From Carnegiea gigantea (Eukaryota > Streptophyta > Magnoliopsida > Caryophyllales > Cactaceae): a stretch of DNA of 64,000 nucleotides. This document shows positions 57,101 to 64,000 of this stretch, piece by piece; position 1 is the stretch's first letter, and each line of letters opens with the position of its first letter. The stretch is taken from positions 462,501 to 526,500 of the forward strand of contig JAKOGI010000179.1 in the NCBI GenBank assembly GCA_029747015.1, given 5' to 3'. The notes below the pieces were generated by a model. The model had not been told where the DNA came from and ran no database searches. It worked only from the letters and a program-made list of their open reading frames with translations. A program made the position numbers and the translations under genes.

Positions 57101-58777
57101 AGATTCATAATGCAAAATGCTTGATCCTGAATAGGTGGCTCATTTCTTTATGTCAACCTCTGGATTAAATGGGGCCATGAACCACACATTTGCCCCATCT
57201 GTGACGGCTTGGTGTGGTTGCTTACTAGCAGATGCTACCTGATTCACAGTTCCATGTGCATGCCTCATTTGTTATTTGGTTTAACGATTGATTCATGGCG
57301 ACTGATAAAAAATCATTGTCTTTTGATGTGGTTCATTTTGTTCTTGTGGTTGATAGTCACTCGTACTCAGAGATCAGATTATAAATCTTGGTCACCGTGA
57401 ATGTGTTTTCAGTATCCTTCATCACCCCCTTTTTCTCTTTGTGTGACATAAGAGCTTGTTGGTGTGATGTGTAAGGGGAGCTGGTCAAACGACTTCCCGG
57501 GGTTGTCCTTTTTTTAGATGTAAAAGATTGGATCAAACTGAGTTGTTGAAAGAACATATGCTGCTGAGGCAGTGTAAAGACAGTGGAACTGTGCCTATCT
57601 CTTAAAGACTTGCCACATTCTGCTTTCTTTATCTGGTCCTTAAGTGGTGAAATTTAGTTTTTTACTCTCTCAGTTTGTGAGCAGTTTCAACGGTTGCGTC
57701 TTTCAATATTCGGCTAACAGCCTAAATTTGAACTTTGTAAACTGCAATATATAGTGTCACTGTAGGTGCTACTATACCATTGCTATGATTATTGCTATTA
57801 CCTTTTTTTTGGGGTTTCTTTTGATGAGGCTTATTACTATTTCTAATAATTGTTGTGTTCTTATTGATGTAAATGATCTATATGCTCTTACTATTCCTTG
57901 GTACACCCTGTGTTCAGGGACCTTAGGTGTAAGACTTCATAAGTCTTGAACATGAAGCATCCTCCAAACTAAATGGATGAGCTGTAGTGGCCCCTAACCC
58001 CCTCCCTTCCCCCCCCCCCCCCCCAAAAAAAAAGAAGGGGAAAAAAAAGAAGGGAAAAGGAAAAAGGAAAAGGAAAAAGAAAAAAGCATGAGAAGTTGGA
58101 CTGCTAAAATGAGGTGTATGAGATGGAGGGATAATGTCTTTTCAGTCTGCTAAGAGGTGAATGTACCCAAAGATGAAAATTTCCTGTTGAATGCGGGAAA
58201 TATCCTTTAGGAAACAAGTTCATTTGTGAATTTTACGTGCTTATTATACTTTGGATTCAGTTTATGTTTGTCAGATTAGGACGACCTTAGTCCAATGCTG
58301 TTCTTTGTGTCTAGGTTTTCTCTAACATGCCTATTACTCTTGAATCTCTTGATTCAATGATCTCTGAGTTTGCAGTGTATTTTTGTTTTTTTCCTTTTTT
58401 TTTAGTGGACTCCTTTCTTGATCCAATGACTTTGTTTGCACCTATTTTTCCAGTCAATCGATGTGATGGACTACTCTCTATTAGTTGGCATTGATGAAGA
58501 AAAGCATGAGCTGGTGGTTGGTATCATCGATTTCATGAGGCAATACACATGGGATAAGCACCTCGAGACTTGGGTTAAAGCCTCCGGGATCCTTGGCGGG
58601 CCCAAGAACGCATCCCCAACTGTCATATCTCCTGATCAGTACAAGAAGCGGTTTAGGAAAGCGATGACCACTTATTTCATCATGGTTCCTGATCAATGGT
58701 CCCCTCCTACAATCACAACCTCCGAACCTTTGTCAGATCGTGAGGAGAACTCTAAAAGTAAGGTAACGTCGCCTTGA
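42187..58777 (+). CDS. FAB1: FYVE-type 1-phosphatidylinositol-3-phosphate 5-kinase
   Basis: Phosphorylates PtdIns3P to PtdIns(3,5)P2 on late endosomal and vacuolar membranes. Eleven coding exons: 42187-42803, 48117-48818, 49371-49524, 49655-49999, 50714-51616, 51727-52055, 52819-52942, 53025-53198, 53665-55155, 56541-56807, 58454-58777. All introns are GT-AG and the frames join to 1809 residues, near the size of Arabidopsis FAB1A/B. FYVE finger at about 30-100 ([16 protein letters not shown]; zinc Cys 39, 42, 55, 58, 63, 66, 91, 94). Cpn60/TCP1-like domain at about 430-660. Cys-rich conserved region at about 850-1060 ([17 protein letters not shown]). PIP kinase domain from about 1495 to the end: FIIKQ Lys about 1572, DLKGS 1646-1650, MDYSLL about 1707-1712, IID 1726-1728. 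The FYVE finger separates it from FAB1C/D types. The ATG at 42187 opens the conserved N-terminus. No break seen. Not settled: untranslated exons and alternative splicing. Confidence 0.95.
43641..44020. mobile_element. PIF/Harbinger-like MITE, 380 bp
   Basis: Terminal inverted repeats GAGCATGTGCAGTGG and CCATTGTACATGCTC (two mismatches), flanked by TAA on both sides (43638-43640 and 44021-44023), the 3-bp target of PIF/Harbinger. GC-rich ends, T-rich middle, no transposase. Confidence 0.85.
44375..44530 (+). mobile_element. possible tRNA-derived SINE
   Basis: A box-A-like GCATAATTGGTG (44377-44388) and a box-B-like GGTTCAAGCC (44419-44428) lie at tRNA-like spacing, followed by a C/T-rich body. 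No clean tail or target repeat found, so the limits are uncertain. Confidence 0.4.
45265..45384. repeat. 60-bp tandem duplication in the L1 fragment
   Basis: Two nearly identical 60-base copies starting TAACTTGAAGTTTCTCC at 45265 and 45325. Very recent by their near identity. Confidence 0.9.
45647..46129. mobile_element. hAT-like MITE, 483 bp, nested in the L1 fragment
   Basis: Ends CCTAGTTTTAAAAA and TTTTTTAAACTAAG form imperfect terminal inverted repeats. The flanks are GTACTAAT at 45639-45646 and 46130-46137, an 8-bp direct repeat (9 bp if the shared G is counted). The interior is rich in GGCGCAAGGCGC-like words and contains a 134-bp tandem duplication. Confidence 0.75.
45783..46007. repeat. 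134-bp-period tandem repeat inside the MITE
   Basis: Copies start GCACACACTTACTG at 45783 and 45917 and run through AAGCTCCTAAGGAAGG and GAAGAAAAAAGGTAAAGG. Confidence 0.85.
55276..55668. mobile_element. hAT-like MITE, 393 bp, in FAB1 intron 9
   Basis: Ends CTATGTTACACGGACTC and GAGTCTGGGTATCATA are imperfect terminal inverted repeats. AGTCAACAA flanks it at 55267-55275 and 55669-55677. Sequence words (GTGTCCGACACGGGT) match a common plant MITE type. Confidence 0.75.
55732..56136. repeat. 149-bp tandem repeat, about 2.7 copies
   Basis: Three copies of TGGCATCTA...AAAGCATTTACTGCTCATTATG spaced exactly 149 bases (word AAAGCATTTACT at 55771, 55920 and 56069). Lies in FAB1 intron 9. Confidence 0.92.
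56352..56435. repeat. ATGT tetranucleotide microsatellite
   Basis: Interrupted TCTG then ATGT repeats in intron 9. Confidence 0.85.
56808..58453 (+). other. FAB1 intron 10, no element recognised
   Basis: Intron of 1646 bases, GTAAGT donor and TTTTTCCAG acceptor. It contains a poly(C)-poly(A) tract at about 58009-58032 followed by AAAAGG repeats. No gene. Confidence 0.75.
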
Positions 58778-58907
58778 TGGATAAGGGCAAGTCTTCCAAG
58801 TGTCTCAATATATATAGAATTGTAAGTGCACAAGTTCCGTCCTTTGTTGCAATTTCTTGGTTTATGTAGTTCCATTCTGATTCTATTTATTGATTTATTT
58901 GGTCAAT

Positions 58908-58913
58908 AATAAA
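58908..58913 (+). terminator. candidate polyadenylation signal of FAB1
   Basis: AATAAA 131 bases after the stop codon, within a T/A-rich 3' region. Confidence 0.55.
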
Positions 58914-58959
58914 AGAGTTCTTCCCTTTTCTGTAATGGTACTTCATTTACATGTTCATG

Positions 58960-59000
58960 CATATATATGTATATATATGTGTATATATATGTATGTGTTC
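58960..59000. repeat. AT/GT microsatellite
   Basis: ATATATATGTATATATATGT repeats beyond the kinase gene. Confidence 0.8.
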
Positions 59001-60942
59001 TCAGATCAACCAGCATCTGCTCGTACTTTGACCGTGAAGGCGAATATTTATAGCTTTGTCACTGCAGTTTCGAATTCAGCAGAAAAGAAAGACTTAAGCT
59101 TTTCAGTGGAGGGCTTTATACCCTTTATTTCAATCTATAACAAGATGAATAAATTGGTATTTTGGTAGCTCCAAATCTGTTTGCGCTGTTTTTCTAGCCT
59201 CAATTTTGTTGTGGTGATTCTGATTGCCTGTCTTCCTATTCATAGGTTCTTCCTCTTAACCCCCCCCCCCAAAAAAAAAAAGATTCTTACAGTGGGGAAC
59301 AGAGGAGTTGTTATTTGGACCTTATACAGCGGGGATACGTATCTGGAGCTTTGAGCTAAGCCGTCATATAGACGCCTAATAGAAGACTGGCCGAACAGCT
59401 CGAGGGCCGATAGTTTTAGCCGTTTTGAAGAATTATAATTTTTTGATTATCCTATAGATATGTAGATCATGTCTTACATTATAAGTCGTGTTATTTAAGT
59501 AACCTTTTAGGGGAGAATATGTATTTTCTCTTTCTGGAATATCCCAAAGGAGCTATGGTGTGGTTGATTCTGGGGTATCCATCTTTTTCTTACTGAACTG
59601 ATCATCAGAGTCGTTTGTCCTGGACAAGTTTTGGAGGCAGTTCGTGTCTTCTTGATGAGGATTACTCGAGGCTCTATTTCACCTCCAAACACTGGTCTTC
59701 ATTATTGGCAGCCAATTCGTTTCCCCATAACTAAAGCCAATCCGTCATGATGCTACTGTTGTAGTTTAGGATTTGTATGAATGAAGGGCTGTTTAATTCG
59801 CTTCCCCATAACTGAAGCCAATCTTGTAGTTATCAACGAGTTCTTATATTTAACACTCCAAGAGTACACCGCACATTGTACTCCTAACAAGCAAAACAAG
59901 CGCACAGGCTCCACATGTTGACGTTGTTCGCGCGCAACAAAACATGATACCGATGTCCGCAAAAACATAATACTAATGCACATCATATAGTTTGCTTATG
60001 TAACATATACTCAATACTAATGCACATCATATAGTTTGCTTATGCAACATATACTCTGATTTCGTTACCCGTTTTTTCAAATAATTGTTTATAAAGTTGT
60101 TAATATTATTATTGATATATATGGAATAAATGTTCACCACATCTATTGGAAGTAGTTTATCTATATTTTCTTTCTTTGGTACCATTTTATTATAATTAAT
60201 TCCCAAGATGATATCTGTGTGATAATGTTCATCAAGTATCATGTTAGTGTTCACTAAATATAAGACTACTGCTTACTAAGTATAATTCAAATTGTTCACA
60301 GTATATAATACTAGCACTCAATCTAATATGAATATTTATCAAACATACTATTGATATTCATTAAATATAATTTAATTGCTTATCATATAATATTAATTAT
60401 AATAAATGAATATGAATGTTTATTCGAGTATTCACAGTAAATCAAATTTAGTTGGATGTGCTATATTTAACGAAAGAGAGAAACACTCTAAAGAATTATA
60501 AGCTTATTCTTATTTCTATGCACTCATTTGTAAAAAAACAAATATTTAAAGATTTTGGCTCTATAAGATTTACAAAAAAAAAGCTTAAACGATGTAAATA
60601 CTCACCAAATATGGTATTGCTATTCAGAAAATGTAATACGAATAATTACTTACTATGATTCAATTACTCACCATATATGATGCTAATACGCTATTAATGT
60701 TCACTAGAGTTAATACTATCTTTTTGCCAAAATGTAAGAGTATTAGCGATTTAACTTATAAGAAATAAGTTTGTAGTCGATGAATAGTAGATATCAAATT
60801 ATGAACACTAGTTATTTATATGTTGATCTATAAGTATGTAACTTCATTATTTTGCAGCGGACAGAATTTTAAGAAATCACCAAACTTATCCCCAAAAGCA
60901 TAAAAAACTGACGAAGTTGAAGAAGGGTTTCGATAATCATTG
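59001..60942. other. intergenic with two small tandem duplications
   Basis: No gene seen. A segment with AATTCGTTTCCCCATAACT at about 59715 recurs near 59796 (about 81 bases later). A 44-bp unit starting TACTAATGCACATCATATAG is tandemly repeated at 59971 and 60015. The sequence after 60050 is very AT-rich. Confidence 0.6.
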
Positions 60943-60952
60943 AACTTTAATA

Positions 60953-63931
60953 CAACAACAACAACTACTACTCCCAATGTGAGTTCCGCTTTCGCGGGGT
61001 CTGGAGAGATCTAGATGTAGGCATCCTTACATCTACCAGCAGTCCTGCCCGTAGAGAGGCTGATTCCAAGAGACCCACATAAATTAGATTTTGTGAAAAT
61101 ATTTTATAGAAGAAGGATTTTGTAAAGACATTTTATAGAAAACATTTTGTGAAAACCTTTTTTATGGAAAACATTTTATGGAGAAAAACTACGGATAAGT
61201 CACAGAGAATGAATTAAAAAATACGAAAAAATCATGTGGCAGTAACTATGTAACCATAAGTGCAACAAAGTAGAGGGAGATACTGTACCTTAACACACCG
61301 AGATAGGCAAACAATATCTCTTCCTAAACGCATGAATTACCTGCATGCAAACAGAACATACGGAAAAAAAAAAAAAAACCCACAACCAAACCCATTCTAC
61401 TGCAACCGCGTGACCAACTACGAGGCTAACTCTCTGCGATCTAAGATCTTAATCCTATCCCGCCATAGTCTCCTATCCTGAGTCATGTTCTCCGTTAACC
61501 CTACAACCTTCAAGTCTTCTCTAATCACCTCATTCAAACTCTTCTTTGGTCGTCCCTTCCCTCTTTTACCTCTTGGGATGGTAATACTCTCACCTGTCGT
61601 CACTGGAGTGTCCGCACTCCTTCTTTTCACATGGCCAAACCATCGGAGTCTTATTTCTCTCAGCTTATCTTTGATGGAGACCACTTTAACTAAGTCTCTG
61701 ATCACTTCATTACTAATTCTATCTATTCTTGTATAACCACACATCCATCTAATCATCCTCATCTCTGCTACCATTAACCTTTGAACCTGAGTCTTCTTTA
61801 TAGGCCAACACTCTGATCCACATAACACAGCAGGTCTAACTACCATACGATAAACTTTGCCTTTTAGTCCTACAGGCATTCTCTTATTGCACAGCACACC
61901 TAAAGTACACGTCCATTTTTGCTAGCCCACTTTTATACTATGGCTAATATCTTCGTCAATGTCTCCTTCATAATGAATGATCGAGTCTAGATATTTAAAC
62001 TTCTTAACCTTTGGTATTTGCATCCTCTCAATGGTGACTTCTTTCCTGACATCTTCCCTTCCACTGGAACAGCAATGAAGGTATTCAGTCTTCGATCTAC
62101 TAATTCTAAAGCCTCTAGACTTTAGTGCATGTTTTCATCGCTCCAGTTTTCCATTAACTCCCTCCCTGGTCTCATCAATAAGAATAATGTCATCTGCGAA
62201 TAACATACACCAGGGTAACTCATCCTGAATCCCTTTTGTAAGTTCATCCATGACTAGAGTGAATAGAAAATGACTTAAAGCGGAACCCTGATGCAGGCCC
62301 ATACCAACGTAAAAGGCATTGGTAACCCCTCCTGATATCCTAACACTCATCCTATCTCCCTTATACATATCCTTAATAAGTCGAATATACACCGGAGACA
62401 CTCTTTTCTTTTCCAAGCATCTCTATAATACCTCACGTGGGATTCTATCATATGCCTTTTTCAGGTCAATGAATACCATATGAAGATCTACCTTTCTATC
62501 TCTATACAATCCCATGAGCCTTCTAAGGAGGTAAATCGCCTCTATAGTCGACCTGTCAGGCATAAAACCAAATTGGTTCTCTGTTATCGAGATATCCTTC
62601 CGCAATCTTTTCTCAATCACCCTCTCCCATAACTTCATTGTGTGATTCAGCAACTTTATACCCATATAATGATTACAATCCTGAATATCACCCTTGTTCT
62701 TGTACACTGGGATGATTGTACTAAACCTCCATTCTCTTGGCATCTCAGCAGTCTTAAAAATAACATTGAAAAGCTCCGCTAGCCACTTCAATCCCTCTTC
62801 ATCCAAACACTTCCACACGTCCACCGGAATCTGATCTGGTCCTTCTACCTTCCCATTTGTCATCTTCCTTAGGGATTCTTTAATCTCGTTCTTGCTGATA
62901 GGTTCACAAAAATGAGGATCAAGTTGGCTCTCACTACTCTCTCTACTCCTACTTCGAAAATCTTCCATCATTTCACCATTTAGGAGTTTAGAAAAGTACA
63001 TCTGCTATCTCTATTTGTTTTCTACATCCTCACATAGCACCCTACCATTTTCATATTTGATACACCTTATGACACTCAAATCCCTTGTTCTTCTTTCCCT
63101 AACCCTCGCTAGTTTAAAGATTTCCTTCTTACCTTTCTTGGTCTCCAATTTTTGATATAACCTATCATAAGCCAAGCTCTTTACTACAGCAACAGCTTTC
63201 TTAGCTACCTTTTTTGCTACCTTATATCTAACTCTACTAATCTCTTTCTCTTCATCCGTTCTGCTGTTTGTGAAAGCAGCGTATGTTTCTTTTTTCTCCT
63301 TGACTTTCTCTTTTACCTCATCGTTCCACCACCAGGCTCCCTTCATTTTGTTGCCACCTCTTCTAGATGTACCAAGGATTTCCTTAACGACCTTCGAATA
63401 CATTTTGCCATTGCCTCTCATATTGTATCTGCATCTTCTGCCTTCTTCCAAACCCCTTCTTCGGAAATCCTCCCTGCTAACTTCATAGCGTTCTCCATAG
63501 TAAGATTCCACCACTTAACTCTAGACTCCCCAACACTCATCCTCTTCCATTTTGAACATTTGAGCTCCGAATCCAACACTAGCAATCTATGTTGAGTTCC
63601 TAAATACTTACTTGGTATCACCTTACAATCCTTACATAATCTTTTACTATTTGCCCTACTCAGAAAGTAATCAATTTGAGTTTTTATTGGACCACTCCTA
63701 AAGGTCACCAAGTGGTCCTCCTTCTTCTTAAAAAAGGAGTTTGCCACCAACAAATCATAGGCGATCGCAAAGTCCAGGACGGAAACCCCTCCAACGTTTC
63801 TCTTCCCAAAAACGAAATCTCCGTGAGCTGTATCATACCCATCTGCTTCTACCCCAATATGGCCATTAAAGTCTCATCCTACGAAAAGTTTTTCGCTCCG
63901 AGGTACGTCCTGAATGACCCTATCCAAATTA
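60953..63931 (-). mobile_element. RTE-clade LINE, copy 2, 5'-truncated
   Basis: 2979 bp flanked by AACTTTAATA (60943-60952 and 63932-63941). The minus-strand 3' tail is TTGTTGTTGTTG-like. It matches the copy at 32636-35612 along its length and is truncated within the endonuclease, about 70 bases further in. Confidence 0.9.
61418..63753 (-). pseudogene. RTE LINE endonuclease-RT of copy 2, broken
   Basis: Endonuclease C-terminal part (63753-63418: ANSFFKKKEDHLVTF, YFLSRANSKRLCKDC), linker (63514-63011), RT with EGPDQIPVDVWKCL, IPVYKNKGDIQDC, FIDLKKAYDRIPREVL (motif A), GLHQGSALSHFLFTLVMDEL (motif B) and MLFADDIILID (motif C), then the C-terminal part (61897-61418: [28 protein letters not shown]). 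Frame breaks near 63420-63510, 63005, 62420 and 61900-62130. Confidence 0.83.
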
Positions 63932-63941
63932 AACTTTAATA

Positions 63942-64000
63942 TTGAGTGTAAATATTCTAATTAAAGAAATTCTTAATTATCTTTATTTTTTAACATGAAA
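63942..64000. other. window edge, AT-rich
   Basis: Fifty-nine bases with no gene signal. Confidence 0.5.

Overview
This window is nuclear DNA of a flowering plant, most likely a eudicot. The evidence is a GT-AG intron-rich gene for a plant FYVE-type phosphatidylinositol-3-phosphate 5-kinase (FAB1A/B class), plant Ty3/gypsy lineages (Tat/Athila and a CRM-like chromovirus), a Cassandra TRIM with 5S-like LTRs, RTE-clade LINEs with TTG-rich tails, L1 fragments and several plant MITE types. I found no convincing tRNA, rRNA or CRISPR array. The species cannot be told from what I can see.

Layout. 1-1401: anonymous flank with microsatellites. 1407-27121: one 25.7-kb minus-strand retrotransposon complex bounded by CCTGC target duplications and a pair of related ~1.45-kb LTRs. 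Read 5' to 3' on the minus strand it holds: LTR1, PBS, a broken CCHC-knuckle ORF, a 3' region with polypurine tract, a different LTR (LTR2) followed by its own PBS, a decayed Tat/Athila gag-protease-RT-RNase H-integrase, an env-position plant-transposon ORF, a long 3' region with polypurine tract, and LTR1 again. Later insertions sit inside it: a 7.66-kb plus-strand CRM-like element (15591-23254, TSD GCTCC) and two hAT-type MITEs (5268-5897 and 13699-14242). 27127-32620: intergenic, with a Cassandra TRIM (28361-29087) and a foldback repeat (31558-31797). 32636-35612: RTE LINE copy 1. 35965-37590: L1 fragment. 37591-41204: AT-rich intergenic.

42187-58777 is the only intact host gene. Eleven coding exons join in frame into 1809 residues: FYVE finger, Cpn60/TCP1-like domain, Cys-rich conserved region and a C-terminal PIP kinase domain. 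It would make PtdIns(3,5)P2 on late endosomal/vacuolar membranes. Its 5.3-kb first coding intron has collected a Harbinger-like MITE, a possible SINE and an L1 fragment that itself carries a MITE. Intron 9 has another MITE and a 149-bp tandem repeat. The putative 5' leader carries a 141-bp tandem duplication. 58778-60952 is 3' flank, and 60953-63931 is RTE LINE copy 2, in the same orientation as copy 1, so the kinase gene lies between two similar LINEs.

All transposon ORFs show frameshifts, stops or deletions. Coordinates come from reading the sequence by eye. LTR, TSD and exon limits were checked by hand and by reading-frame arithmetic; the limits of decayed fragments are approximate.
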